DNA of 64,000 nucleotides from Rhodotorula mucilaginosa (Eukaryota; Basidiomycota; Microbotryomycetes; Sporidiobolales; Sporidiobolaceae): assembly GCA_034406715.1 (NCBI GenBank), contig CP137868.1:372001-436000 (forward strand). Reading direction: 5' to 3'. The position numbers and the translations under genes were made by a program. Within the stretch, counting starts at the first letter, position 1. Each line of letters opens with the position of its first letter. This document shows positions 12,684 to 25,600 of this stretch, in pieces. A model generated the notes under the pieces. That model ran no database searches. It was not told the DNA's origin and was given only the letters and a program-made list of their open reading frames with translations.

Positions 12684-13115
12684 GGGGGTTTGAGGGACAC
12701 TTTCCCGCGGATCGACTCGAGACTTGACTAGACGATGTTGTATTGTGCCATGCCCTTTTTTCCTGCCACCTCGCTCTCTGCTTCAAGACTTTGCCTACAA
12801 GCTCCCATAGTTGCTCTATTCTTTGTTGCCGACGACTCAGTCCTTTTCGCTGGGAGCGTGATAGTCGGCGGGCGTCGGCGCGAGGAGGCGTCTGCTTCTC
12901 TCCTCCCCATACAGATTCCGTCAAGTCCAGCCCTGCCAGGTACGGAAGCCAGTCAAGCTGCTCGTCCCTCTCGTGCTACTCTATGCGCTGAACACGACTC
13001 GCCGCGGCAGACGAACGCCGGACCAGTTCATCACCCCCACACGGTGCTACTTCGCCGCTACACGACCTGATCAAGCCAGCCAACGCGGGCATAGCAATCC
13101 TACATCGCTCGGAAA
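12684..13115. other. Intergenic, leader of the mitofissin gene
   Basis: A 432-bp gap between same-strand genes. It holds the 3' end of the Ser/Pro-rich gene and the promoter and 5' UTR of the small downstream gene. No other coding or RNA feature is evident. Confidence 0.45.
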
Positions 13116-13628
13116 ATGGTCCTCGGAAGGCTCGTTCATTACACCTTGGACGTCGTCCTCGTCTCGACCGTCCTCGCCGGCGTCAAGCGGCATACGGGAT
13201 TCCAGTGAGTCTCTACACTGCCCGCGCGGGAGTCCTTTGCGGCGATGCGGGGGGCACCTCTTCTGGCGTCGCGGAAGAAGATCGGGGCTGGTCCGGTATC
13301 GGGAGCAAAAGTCCCTCTTGACCTGTGAAGGATCGCCCCGAAGGTGTCGTGTGGCCGAGTCTGACGTGTATTCGGCGCGGAGACCCTCGCCCTTTGTCGC
13401 TAGCTACGCAACAGCACCAAGTCCTGAAGCAGAAGCAACAAAGGGGGGATGTCCGCTGACCCTTCCTCCCGCAGGGTAAACACGACCGCGATGCCAGAGG
13501 GTCCCGTCCGGAACACGGCCGACTCTCTCCTCTTTGCCGGCGACCGCGTGTTTGACATCGTCGCAGCGACGAGCTTTTCGAGCTCGTGGTTCGAGAAGGA
13601 ACCGAGGAAGCCCACGCCGCCGCAGTAG
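13116..13628 (+). CDS. ATG44: Mitofissin (Atg44 / DUF1748 family), 80 aa
   Basis: A small two-exon gene. Exon 1 (13116-13204) reads MVLGRLVHYTLDVVLVSTVL then AGVKRHTGF; the intron runs from GTGAGT at 13205 to gcag ending 13474; exon 2 (13475-13628) reads VNTTAMPEGPVRNTADSLLF, then AGDRVFDIVAATSFSSSWFE and KEPRKPTPPQ. The joined product is 80 residues, close to the family's roughly 70-90. The opening MVLG(R/K)L.HY..D..L.ST.LAG.KR.TG pattern and the late D.VFD...WFE(K) pattern are the hallmarks of DUF1748, now called mitofissin. In yeasts this protein sits in the mitochondrial intermembrane space and drives membrane fission needed for mitophagy (family knowledge). Residues about 10-22 form a hydrophobic/amphipathic helix. 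The reading frame is preserved exactly across the splice, which supports the model. Confidence 0.88.
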
Positions 13629-14352
13629 TCCGTTCATTCACACCTATGTAAAACCAAGCATGCGCATCTCAACTGAGTTGGGTTCTGCGGGGGCTCGTTT
13701 TGGGATTGTGTACATGCTCCAGCATGCGCTTGCTACTTTGGCCCGTGGAAACTCTTCACACTCACTGCCTGTTCGCAGGATCCCGCTTAGGCCGCTTTCG
13801 GCCAATCAAGCGCGGCAGATTGACGGAAGTGTGGAATCGGCCTGCTTTCAGGTATGCTACTGTACAGATGCTACCGTACCATGTGACCTGCCTTCTTGCC
13901 ACTCATTTAGCGCCGGGGAAAGGCCGTGCGGGGCCAGGCGTTTTTGAATTTGCCTCCGTCTCAAGCTTGTTCCGCATCAGACATTCCGGGTTCTTTCATC
14001 TCAACAGCTGATCCGGGCAGCGACCTCTTGAGGCAGTAATCGGCGCTTTGCGACCGGCGCGGTGGACTTTATGATCTGCCACCAGAAGTAGCGTGAGCCA
14101 CAAGGCAGGTGGCGCCCGCGGGAAGGCGCAGCTGCGGGCACTTGCGCTTCACGGATCACGCCAAAAGATCTTGCTTTGAAGGTCTTGCAATGTAGAGCTT
14201 GCAGGAAAATGTGTGGCTTCTGTTGGAAAAGAGGCCTAGGGCGACCGCCCGTGTGATTCTGGAACGGGAAAAGCGAAATCAGGGAGGAAATTGCGCCGCT
14301 TTTCGCTGCATCGCCATAGCAATGTCATTTCACAAGGTGGCGGTGCAAGCGA
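13629..14352. other. Intergenic region before the tRNA-Tyr gene
   Basis: About 720 bp between the mitofissin stop and the tRNA. It holds the 3' UTR of ATG44 and the 5' flank of the tRNA. No further gene seen. It is outside the tandem array: none of it recurs at the later unit borders. Confidence 0.5.
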
Positions 14353-14452
14353 CCCTTCTTAGCTCAGTTGGAAGAGCGTCAGACTGTAAGCGGTTGAGGA
14401 TTCATCATTCTTAGGAATCTGAAGGTCTCTGGTTCGATCCCGGAAGAAGGGA
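14353..14452 (+). tRNA. tRNA-Tyr (anticodon GUA), with 27-nt intron
   Basis: The cloverleaf reads directly: acceptor CCCTTCT (14353-14359) pairs AGAAGGG (14445-14451); D stem GCTC/GAGC; anticodon stem TCAGA (14379-14383) pairs TCTGA (14418-14422); T stem TCTGG/CCGGA around TTCGATC; discriminator A at 14452. The anticodon GTA is 14386-14388. Position 37 is followed by an intron at 14390-14416, the normal site for eukaryotic tRNA-Tyr introns. The A box TAGCTCAGTTGG (14360-14371) is perfect and the B box GGTTCGATCC starts at 14431. This is the only full-length copy in the window. From base 14377 onward the gene is also the first part of the 2.59-kb tandem unit. Confidence 0.95.
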
Positions 14453-14454
14453 TG

Positions 14455-14460
14455 TTTTTT
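14455..14460 (+). terminator. RNA polymerase III terminator (T6)
   Basis: A run of six T on the coding strand two bases after the discriminator base of tRNA-Tyr, the standard Pol III stop. The same T run follows the tRNA fragment in each tandem unit. Confidence 0.85.
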
Positions 14461-15208
14461 GCTGCTTATACGTACACCTCGTACACTGGAGGTCGGAAAC
14501 GGACCCAAGGGAGCGGATTCCGGGTGTTTTTCCCGGCCGGGTATATCAACCGTGTACAGGCTTCTTCCGGCCTCTGCGGCGGTCCCTTGCTGCAGTGTCA
14601 CACTGCATTTAACCTCGCCTTTGTGGTGTAACAGGAGAGCAGCAGCTGGAGGAGTAGCAGGATGCGCAGGAGGCCCAAATGACATCCTCCTTTTGAAAGC
14701 GACTTGCGACATCCTCCTCATCAATGCCTTGGGACACCTTTGAAGCAGTCAAAAGAGACTTGCTGTGCAATTTTGTCGCTGTTGCATAGATCAGCCGGTG
14801 TTGTCGCTCACCAAAGATGGGGGTACCCCAACGGAACCATAATCAAAATTGACATGGAAAAAGCACTTTCAGGTTTAACCAGCTGCAACGGGTACCTTCA
14901 GTTCAACCAGGTGCAGCTTGCTTTCACTGCTCCAACAAGAGCCACATACTAGCCAGCAAGACTGGCCTGTCATACAGAGTGTCCTCAAAGCCCGGAAGAG
15001 GTTCAAGGAAACACTGGTGGCGGAAGTCCCAGAGGCGGTACTTGGTGTTGCAGGCAGCAGCAAGTCATTCACAGTAGGTGTAGGAATCAATCAAAGACAT
15101 AAGTACAATGCGGGAGAGTGATAGTGATGCAGGAGTTGCTGGGGCTGGTGTCTCGTTAGATTGGTTTGCATCTGCATTGTGGTTGAGCTTGGTGTTCCGC
15201 TGAAAGTG

Positions 15209-15239
<31 letters not shown>

Positions 15240-15253
15240 TTCTCTCTCTCTCG
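15209..15253 (+). repeat. CT-rich microsatellite inside the unit
   Basis: An interrupted (CT)n tract, with TTTCT breaks, given here for unit 1. It recurs at the same place in each full unit and is the source of the unit length changes: the long form in units 1-4, a shorter form in unit 5 and the shortest in units 6 and 7. Confidence 0.9.
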
Positions 15254-15390
15254 CTTGCTTTCTTTCTTTCGGGCATCAATAACACTGTTGGAGAGAACAG
15301 AAGGGTGCAACTCAAACCAGAGGAGGAGAAGCGGGGCAGGGAGGGCCGCCGGCGAGATGGCAAGCGCGGTTGAGCGGAGTGGCAGCTTGT

Positions 15391-15585
15391 TCTCTCACAA
15401 GTCGCTCACTACACTCCTGTGCTTGCCAGGTGTGTTGTTTGTAGTCTCTCTAGACACTTCTGTATCTCACAAGTTGCTCACTATGCTCTCGTGCTTGCCA
15501 GCTTGCCGAGAGGTGCTCACATCGTCTGACCCGTTTTAACTCTCACAAATCGCTCACTGACACACCACTTCTTTGCGAAGATGAC
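15391..15585 (+). repeat. Three degenerate direct repeats inside the unit
   Basis: In unit 1, copies start near 15393, 15465 and 15541 (spacing about 72-76 bp), each opening with CTCACAA(G/A)T(C/T)GCTCACT. The first two continue into a shared TGCTTGCCAG. The same set recurs in each full unit, so the unit itself contains an older, smaller tandem duplication. Confidence 0.75.
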
Positions 15586-16965
15586 ACCTTACAGTTTTTC
15601 ACGCTTGCAAGAGTAACACCCCACTACGCTGTCACCCCGTCAGAACACATGAGTGGAGTTCCCACCCGGAAAAGTGGTTAGCTCTGTTCTCTCCCCTTGG
15701 CAACCAAGTCACTCCTAGCTCGTGGTCAATATGCTATCTGTGACTGCAGACAAAAAGCCCCTGCAGCTCCTGTTAAGTGAACAGCAGCCACTGCAGGAGG
15801 CAGGAGAGCATTTCAAGGACGGAGTCTTATCCAACAGAGACCAGTCCGCCACGAACCGGACAGGTTTGGGGCGCGCGTAAGCTTCCATCTTGCGCTTGTA
15901 CACAAATTGTGCTTTGACCTTGTTTCTGTCTGCCCACCGGATAATTTAACGGCCCTTTGCACGTCATTCTGATGTCTGGGGCCAACTGAAAGATCATGTT
16001 CATGTTTGACCACAATGCAGCTTCTGTTAGCCCTTAGGCTGCCAGATCACACACTGGAAAGGATAGTGATCTTTCACACCAGGCTCTGAAGTTTTGCTTG
16101 ACACTGGCAAGAGAAATCAGAGAACTGGAGCAGAGACTTTCAAGTTTCAAATTGCAATCTCGGAAAAGTGCAACTCTGGAAGAACATTGTCCTCTGCGCA
16201 TTCTAGCTCGCCTCGTGAGCCTCATGAAGAATCTGCTGTGCAAGAACCAAACAAAATGAACGGAACTGTGATAAACGTTAAAGGTTTGCTACTCGAAGGG
16301 CACCAAAAGAAACCAGTTACCAGCCGCGATCAGGGAGCCCGGAATACAGGTGTATCCTGATGGTCTATCCACCTGAGTGCGCTTTGCCACCAATTAAGGA
16401 CTCTCTGAATCCCAACCAATCACCAAGATAGACTGCTCCGAGGACTCCGAAGGGTAGCCTGAGGTGCCGGTGGCAGCGTGGCCGCCAATGGCGGACTCGG
16501 AGTACCGGGAGTAAAGTGCCAGAACAGTCGGGGAAGGCCAAGTCTGCACACTCTATTGTATTAAGTACAGGTGTGGCATCAGAGTTCAAAAGAGAAACGC
16601 TGACGAGTGAGCTCTGCACACACTCGGACGGTGCTTCAAGCTTGGGAACACATTTGAGGCCTGTCCACGGCCGTCACACTCGCCTCACAGGAGCGTCTTT
16701 TTCTGCTCTGTCTTGCTGCTTGCAGCCTAATGTATTACATTTCTGGACCAGACTGCTGGATTTCCTCTCGAGCTTTCACAAAGATTCAAGACAGACCGGA
16801 ATCCTCTTTCAACGGCAGATGATCACGAGATGCTGCATTCAGACTGCCTGACCCATCTGTTGGATATGACCATGAATCTTTTGATGCATGGAGCTTAATC
16901 TGAATACTGTACAAGCCTGTACGCTCTCTGCTCTTGGGTCCCACTGCTTGCCGACTTCCTCACCT

Positions 16966-17797
16966 CGTCAGACTGTAAGCGGTTGAGGATTCGTCATTCT
17001 TAGGAATCTGAAGGTCTCTGGTTCGATCCCGGAAGAAGGGATGTTTTTTGCTGCTTATACGTACACCTCGTACACTGGAGGTCGGAAACGGACCCAAGGG
17101 AGCGGATTCCGGGTGTTTTTCCCGGCCGGGTATATCAACCGTGTACAGGCTTCTTCCGGCCTCTGCGGCGGTCCCTTGCTGCAGTGTCACACTGCATTTA
17201 ACCTCGCCTTTGTGGTGTAACAGGAGAGCAGCAGCTGGAGGAGTAGCAGGATGCGCAGGAGGCCCAAATGACATCCTCCTTTTGAAAGCGACTTGCGACA
17301 TCCTCCTCATCAATGCCTTGGGACACCTTTGAAGCAGTCAAAAGAGACTTGCTGTGCAATTTTGTCGCTGTTGCATAGATCAGCCGGTGTTGTCGCTCAC
17401 CAAAGATGGGGGTACCCCAACGGAACCATAATCAAAATTGACATGGAAAAAGCACTTTCAGGTTTAACCAGCTGCAACGGGTACCTTCAGTTCAACCAGG
17501 TGCAGCTTGCTTTCACTGCTCCAACAAGAGCCACATACTAGCCAGCAAGACTGGCCTGTCATACAGAGTGTCCTCAAAGCCCGGAAGAGGTTCAAGGAAA
17601 CACTGGTGGCGGAAGTCCCAGAGGCGGTACTTGGTGTTGCAGGCAGCAGCAAGTCATTCACAGTAGGTGTAGGAATCAATCAAAGACATAAGTACAATGC
17701 GGGAGAGTGATAGTGATGCAGGAGTTGCTGGGGCTGGTGTCTCGTTAGATTGGTTTGCATCTGCATTGTGGTTGAGCTTGGTGTTCCGCTGAAAGTG

Positions 17798-17828
<31 letters not shown>

Positions 17829-19554
17829 TTCTCTCTCTCTCGCTTGCTTTCTTTCTTTCGGGCATCAATAACACTGTTGGAGAGAACAGAAGGGTGCAAC
17901 TCAAACCAGAGGAGGAGAAGCGGGGCAGGGAGGGCCGCCGGCGAGATGGCAAGCGCGGTTGAGCGGAGTGGCAGCTTGTTCTCTCACAAGTCGCTCACTA
18001 CACTCCTGTGCTTGCCAGGTGTGTTGTTTGTAGTCTCTCTAGACACTTCTGTATCTCACAAGTTGCTCACTATGCTCTCGTGCTTGCCAGCTTGCCGAGA
18101 GGTGCTCACATCGTCTGACCCGTTTTAACTCTCACAAATCGCTCACTGACACACCACTTCTTTGCGAAGATGACACCTTACAGTTTTTCACGCTTGCAAG
18201 AGTAACACCCCACTACGCTGTCACCCCGTCAGAACACATGAGTGGAGTTCCCACCCGGAAAAGTGGTTAGCTCTGTTCTCTCCCCTTGGCAACCAAGTCA
18301 CTCCTAGCTCGTGGTCAATATGCTATCTGTGACTGCAGACAAAAAGCCCCTGCAGCTCCTGTTAAGTGAACAGCAGCCACTGCAGGAGGCAGGAGAGCAT
18401 TTCAAGGACGGAGTCTTATCCAACAGAGACCAGTCCGCCACGAACCGGACAGGTTTGGGGCGCGCGTAAGCTTCCATCTTGCGCTTGTACACAAATTGTG
18501 CTTTGACCTTGTTTCTGTCTGCCCACCGGATAATTTAACGGCCCTTTGCACGTCATTCTGATGTCTGGGGCCAACTGAAAGATCATGTTCATGTTTGACC
18601 ACAATGCAGCTTCTGTTAGCCCTTAGGCTGCCAGATCACACACTGGAAAGGATAGTGATCTTTCACACCAGGCTCTGAAGTTTTGCTTGACACTGGCAAG
18701 AGAAATCAGAGAACTGGAGCAGAGACTTTCAAGTTTCAAATTGCAATCTCGGAAAAGTGCAACTCTGGAAGAACATTGTCCTCTGCGCATTCTAGCTCGC
18801 CTCGTGAGCCTCATGAAGAATCTGCTGTGCAAGAACCAAACAAAATGAACGGAACTGTGATAAACGTTAAAGGTTTGCTACTCGAAGGGCACCAAAAGAA
18901 ACCAGTTACCAGCCGCGATCAGGGAGCCCGGAATACAGGTGTATCCTGATGGTCTATCCACCTGAGTGCGCTTTGCCACCAATTAAGGACTCTCTGAATC
19001 CCAACCAATCACCAAGATAGACTGCTCCGAGGACTCCGAAGGGTAGCCTGAGGTGCCGGTGGCAGCGTGGCCGCCAATGGCGGACTCGGAGTACCGGGAG
19101 TAAAGTGCCAGAACAGTCGGGGAAGGCCAAGTCTGCACACTCTATTGTATTAAGTACAGGTGTGGCATCAGAGTTCAAAAGAGAAACGCTGACGAGTGAG
19201 CTCTGCACACACTCGGACGGTGCTTCAAGCTTGGGAACACATTTGAGGCCTGTCCACGGCCGTCACACTCGCCTCACAGGAGCGTCTTTTTCTGCTCTGT
19301 CTTGCTGCTTGCAGCCTAATGTATTACATTTCTGGACCAGACTGCTGGATTTCCTCTCGAGCTTTCACAAAGATTCAAGACAGACCGGAATCCTCTTTCA
19401 ACGGCAGATGATCACGAGATGCTGCATTCAGACTGCCTGACCCATCTGTTGGATATGACCATGAATCTTTTGATGCATGGAGCTTAATCTGAATACTGTA
19501 CAAGCCTGTACGCTCTCTGCTCTTGGGTCCCACTGCTTGCCGACTTCCTCACCT
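16966..19554 (+). repeat. Array unit 2 (2589 bp), starts with 3' tRNA-Tyr fragment
   Basis: Closest to unit 1: it shares the three unit-1 bases listed there except the tRNA-intron base, which is G. The tRNA fragment at 16966-17041 has no 5' half and no A box; the T6 run follows. Confidence 0.95.
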
Positions 19555-20386
19555 CGTCAGACTGTAAGCGGTTGAGGATTCGTCATTCTTAGGAATCTGA
19601 AGGTCTCTGGTTCGATCCCGGAAGAAGGGATGTTTTTTGCTGCTTATACGTACACCTCGTACACTGGAGGTCGGAAACGGACCCAAGGGAGCGGATTCCG
19701 GGTGTTTTTCCCGGCCGGGTATATCAACCGTGTACAGGCTTCTTCCGGCCTCTGCGGCGGTCCCTTGCTGCAGTGTCACACTGCATTTAACCTCGCCTTT
19801 GTGGTGTAACAGGAGAGCAGCAGCTGGAGGAGTAGCAGGATGCGCAGGAGGCCCAAATGACATCCTCCTTTTGAAAGCGACTTGCGACATCCTCCTCATC
19901 AATGCCTTGGGACACCTTTGAAGCAGTCAAAAGAGACTTGCTGTGCAATTTTGTCGCTGTTGCATAGATCAGCCGGTGTTGTCGCTCGCCAAAGATGGGG
20001 GTACCCCAACGGAACCATAATCAAAATTGACATGGAAAAAGCACTTTCAGGTTTAACCAGCTGCAACGGGTACCTTCAGTTCAACCAGGTGCAGCTTGCT
20101 TTCACTGCTCCAACAAGAGCCACATACTAGCCAGCAAGACTGGCCTGCCATACAGAGTGTCCTCAAAGCCCGGAAGAGGTTCAAGGAAACACTGGTGGCG
20201 GAAGTCCCAGAGGCGGTACTTGGTGTTGCAGGCAGCAGCAAGTCAGTCACAGTAGGTGTAGGAATCAATCAAAGACATAAGTACAATGCGGGAGAGTGAT
20301 AGTGATGCAGGAGTTGCTGGGGCTGGTGTCTCGTTAGATTGGTTTGCATCTGCATTGTGGTTGAGCTTGGTGTTCCGCTGAAAGTG

Positions 20387-20417
<31 letters not shown>

Positions 20418-22143
20418 TTCTCTCTCTCTCGCTTGCTTTCTTTCTTTCGGGCATCAATAACACTGTTGGAGAGAACAGAAGGGTGCAACTCAAACCAGAG
20501 GAGGAGAAGCGGGGCAGGGAGGGCCGCCGGCGAGATGGCAAGCGCGGTTGAGCGGAGTGGCAGCTTGTTCTCTCACAAGTCGCTCACTACACTCCTGTGC
20601 TTGCCAGGTGTGTTGTTTGTAGTCTCTCTAGACACTTCTGTATCTCACAAGTTGCTCACTATGCTCTCGTGCTTGCCAGCTTGCCGAGAGGTGCTCACAT
20701 CGTCTGACCCGTTTTAACTCTCACAAATCGCTCACTGACACACCACTTCTTTGCGAAGATGACACCTTACAGTTTTTCACGCTTGCAAGAGTAACACCCC
20801 ACTACGCTGTCACCCCGTCAGAACACATGAGTGGAGTTCCCACCCGGAAAAGTGGTTAGCTCTGTTCTCTCCCCTTGGCAACCAAGTCACTCCTAGCTCG
20901 TGGTCAATATGCTATCTGTGACTGCAGACAAAAAGCCCCTGCAGCTCCTGTTAAGTGAACAGCAGCCACTGCAGGAGGCAGGAGAGCATTTCAAGGACGG
21001 AGTCTTATCCAACAGAGACCAGTCCGCCACGAACCGGACAGGTTTGGGGCGCGCGTAAGCTTCCATCTTGCGCTTGTACACAAATTGTGCTTTGACCTTG
21101 TTTCTGTCTGCCCACCGGATAATTTAACGGCCCTTTGCACGTCATTCTGATGTCTGGGGCCAACTGAAAGATCATGTTCATGTTTGACCACAATGCAGCT
21201 TCTGTTAGCCCTTAGGCTGCCAGATCACACACTGGAAAGGATAGTGATCTTTCACACCAGGCTCTGAAGTTTTGCTTGACACTGGCAAGAGAAATCAGAG
21301 AACTGGAGCAGAGACTTTCAAGTTTCAAATTGCAATCTCGGAAAAGTGCAACTCTGGAAGAACATTGTCCTCTGCGCATTCTAGCTCGCCTCGTGAGCCT
21401 CATGAAGAATCTGCTGTGCAAGAACCAAACAAAATGAACGGAACTGTGATAAACGTTAAAGGTTTGCTACTCGAAGGGCACCAAAAGAAACCAGTTACCA
21501 GCCGCGATCAGGGAGCCCGGAATACAGGTGTATCCTGATGGTCTATCCACCTGAGTGCGCTTTGCCACCAATTAAGGACTCTCTGAATCCCAACCAATCA
21601 CCAAGATAGACTGCTCCGAGGACTCCGAAGGGTAGCCTGAGGTGCCGGTGGCAGCGTGGCCGCCAATGGCGGACTCGGAGTACCGGGAGTAAAGTGCCAG
21701 AACAGTCGGGGAAGGCCAAGTCTGCACACTCTATTGTATTAAGTACAGGTGTGGCATCAGAGTTCAAAAGAGAAACGCTGACGAGTGAGCTCTGCACACA
21801 CTCGGACGGTGCTTCAAGCTTGGGAACACATTTGAGGCCTGTCCACGGCCGTCACACTCGCCTCACAGGAGCGTCTTTTTCTGCTCTGTCTTGCTGCTTG
21901 CAGCCTAATGTATTACATTTCTGGACCAGACTGCTGGATTTCCTCTCGAGCTTTCACAAAGATTCAAGACAGACCGGAATCCTCTTTCAACGGCAGATGA
22001 TCACGAGATGCTGCATTCAGACTGCCTGACCCATCTGTTGGATATGACCATGAATCTTTTGATGCATGGAGCTTAATCTGAATACTGTACAAGCCTGTAC
22101 GCTCTCTGCTCTTGGGTCCCACTGCTTGCCGACTTCCTCACCT
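19555..22143 (+). repeat. Array unit 3 (2589 bp), starts with 3' tRNA-Tyr fragment
   Basis: Differs from units 1-2 by CTCGCC for CTCACC, CTGCCATAC for CTGTCATAC and GTCAGTCAC for GTCATTCAC. It looks the same as unit 4 at these sites. Confidence 0.95.
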
Positions 22144-22975
22144 CGTCAGACTGTAAGCGGTTGAGGATTCGTCATTCTTAGGAATCTGAAGGTCTCTGGT
22201 TCGATCCCGGAAGAAGGGATGTTTTTTGCTGCTTATACGTACACCTCGTACACTGGAGGTCGGAAACGGACCCAAGGGAGCGGATTCCGGGTGTTTTTCC
22301 CGGCCGGGTATATCAACCGTGTACAGGCTTCTTCCGGCCTCTGCGGCGGTCCCTTGCTGCAGTGTCACACTGCATTTAACCTCGCCTTTGTGGTGTAACA
22401 GGAGAGCAGCAGCTGGAGGAGTAGCAGGATGCGCAGGAGGCCCAAATGACATCCTCCTTTTGAAAGCGACTTGCGACATCCTCCTCATCAATGCCTTGGG
22501 ACACCTTTGAAGCAGTCAAAAGAGACTTGCTGTGCAATTTTGTCGCTGTTGCATAGATCAGCCGGTGTTGTCGCTCGCCAAAGATGGGGGTACCCCAACG
22601 GAACCATAATCAAAATTGACATGGAAAAAGCACTTTCAGGTTTAACCAGCTGCAACGGGTACCTTCAGTTCAACCAGGTGCAGCTTGCTTTCACTGCTCC
22701 AACAAGAGCCACATACTAGCCAGCAAGACTGGCCTGCCATACAGAGTGTCCTCAAAGCCCGGAAGAGGTTCAAGGAAACACTGGTGGCGGAAGTCCCAGA
22801 GGCGGTACTTGGTGTTGCAGGCAGCAGCAAGTCAGTCACAGTAGGTGTAGGAATCAATCAAAGACATAAGTACAATGCGGGAGAGTGATAGTGATGCAGG
22901 AGTTGCTGGGGCTGGTGTCTCGTTAGATTGGTTTGCATCTGCATTGTGGTTGAGCTTGGTGTTCCGCTGAAAGTG

Positions 22976-23006
<31 letters not shown>

Positions 23007-24732
23007 TTCTCTCTCTCTCGCTTGCTTTCTTTCTTTCGGGCATCAATAACACTGTTGGAGAGAACAGAAGGGTGCAACTCAAACCAGAGGAGGAGAAGCG
23101 GGGCAGGGAGGGCCGCCGGCGAGATGGCAAGCGCGGTTGAGCGGAGTGGCAGCTTGTTCTCTCACAAGTCGCTCACTACACTCCTGTGCTTGCCAGGTGT
23201 GTTGTTTGTAGTCTCTCTAGACACTTCTGTATCTCACAAGTTGCTCACTATGCTCTCGTGCTTGCCAGCTTGCCGAGAGGTGCTCACATCGTCTGACCCG
23301 TTTTAACTCTCACAAATCGCTCACTGACACACCACTTCTTTGCGAAGATGACACCTTACAGTTTTTCACGCTTGCAAGAGTAACACCCCACTACGCTGTC
23401 ACCCCGTCAGAACACATGAGTGGAGTTCCCACCCGGAAAAGTGGTTAGCTCTGTTCTCTCCCCTTGGCAACCAAGTCACTCCTAGCTCGTGGTCAATATG
23501 CTATCTGTGACTGCAGACAAAAAGCCCCTGCAGCTCCTGTTAAGTGAACAGCAGCCACTGCAGGAGGCAGGAGAGCATTTCAAGGACGGAGTCTTATCCA
23601 ACAGAGACCAGTCCGCCACGAACCGGACAGGTTTGGGGCGCGCGTAAGCTTCCATCTTGCGCTTGTACACAAATTGTGCTTTGACCTTGTTTCTGTCTGC
23701 CCACCGGATAATTTAACGGCCCTTTGCACGTCATTCTGATGTCTGGGGCCAACTGAAAGATCATGTTCATGTTTGACCACAATGCAGCTTCTGTTAGCCC
23801 TTAGGCTGCCAGATCACACACTGGAAAGGATAGTGATCTTTCACACCAGGCTCTGAAGTTTTGCTTGACACTGGCAAGAGAAATCAGAGAACTGGAGCAG
23901 AGACTTTCAAGTTTCAAATTGCAATCTCGGAAAAGTGCAACTCTGGAAGAACATTGTCCTCTGCGCATTCTAGCTCGCCTCGTGAGCCTCATGAAGAATC
24001 TGCTGTGCAAGAACCAAACAAAATGAACGGAACTGTGATAAACGTTAAAGGTTTGCTACTCGAAGGGCACCAAAAGAAACCAGTTACCAGCCGCGATCAG
24101 GGAGCCCGGAATACAGGTGTATCCTGATGGTCTATCCACCTGAGTGCGCTTTGCCACCAATTAAGGACTCTCTGAATCCCAACCAATCACCAAGATAGAC
24201 TGCTCCGAGGACTCCGAAGGGTAGCCTGAGGTGCCGGTGGCAGCGTGGCCGCCAATGGCGGACTCGGAGTACCGGGAGTAAAGTGCCAGAACAGTCGGGG
24301 AAGGCCAAGTCTGCACACTCTATTGTATTAAGTACAGGTGTGGCATCAGAGTTCAAAAGAGAAACGCTGACGAGTGAGCTCTGCACACACTCGGACGGTG
24401 CTTCAAGCTTGGGAACACATTTGAGGCCTGTCCACGGCCGTCACACTCGCCTCACAGGAGCGTCTTTTTCTGCTCTGTCTTGCTGCTTGCAGCCTAATGT
24501 ATTACATTTCTGGACCAGACTGCTGGATTTCCTCTCGAGCTTTCACAAAGATTCAAGACAGACCGGAATCCTCTTTCAACGGCAGATGATCACGAGATGC
24601 TGCATTCAGACTGCCTGACCCATCTGTTGGATATGACCATGAATCTTTTGATGCATGGAGCTTAATCTGAATACTGTACAAGCCTGTACGCTCTCTGCTC
24701 TTGGGTCCCACTGCTTGCCGACTTCCTCACCT
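22144..24732 (+). repeat. Array unit 4 (2589 bp), starts with 3' tRNA-Tyr fragment
   Basis: Matches unit 3 at all the variable sites I followed, suggesting that units 3 and 4 are a recent duplicate pair. Confidence 0.95.
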
Positions 24733-25564
24733 CGTCAGACTGTAAGCGGTTGAGGATTCGTCATTCTTAGGAATCTGAAGGTCTCTGGTTCGATCCCGGA
24801 AGAAGGGATGTTTTTTGCTGCTTATACGTACACCTCGTACACTGGAGGTCGGAAACGGACCCAAGGGAGCGGATTCCGGGTGTTTTTCCCGGCCGGGTAT
24901 ATCAACCGTGTACAGGCTTCTTCCGGCCTCTGCGGCGGTCCCTTGCTGCAGTGTCACACTGCATTTAACCTCGCCTTTGTGGTGTAACAGGAGAGCAGCA
25001 GCTGGAGGAGTAGCAGGATGCGCAGGAGGCCCAAATGACATCCTCCTTTTGAAAGCGACTTGCGACATCCTCCTCATCAATGCCTTGGGACACCTTTGAA
25101 GCAGTCAAAAGAGACTTGCTGTGCAATTTTGTCGCTGTTGCATAGATCAGCCGGTGTTGTCGCTCGCCAAAGATGGGGGTACCCCAACGGAACCATAATC
25201 AAAATTGACATGGAAAAAGCACTTTCAGGTTTAACCAGCTGCAACGGGTACCTTCAGTTCAACCAGGTGCAGCTTGCTTTCACTGCTCCAACAAGAGCCA
25301 CATACTAGCCAGCAAGACTGGCCTGTCATACAGAGTGTCCTCAAAGCCCGGAAGAGGTTCAAGGAAACACTGGTGGCGGAAGTCCCAGAGGCGGTACTTG
25401 GTGTTGCAGGCAGCAGCAAGTCAGTCACAGTAGGTGTAGGAATCAATCAAAGACATAAGTACAATGCGGGAGAGTGATAGTGATGCAGGAGTTGCTGGGG
25501 CTGGTGTCTCGTTAGATTGGTTTGCATCTGCATTGTGGTTGAGCTTGGTGTTCCGCTGAAAGTG

Positions 25565-25600
<36 letters not shown>

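Larger units (their letters stand above)
14377..16965 (+). repeat. Array unit 1 (2589 bp)
   Basis: The only unit joined to a complete tRNA 5' half. It has A at 14404 in the tRNA intron (G in units 2-7), A at 14810 (shared with unit 2 only), T at 14970 and T at 15068 (shared with unit 2). Confidence 0.95.
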
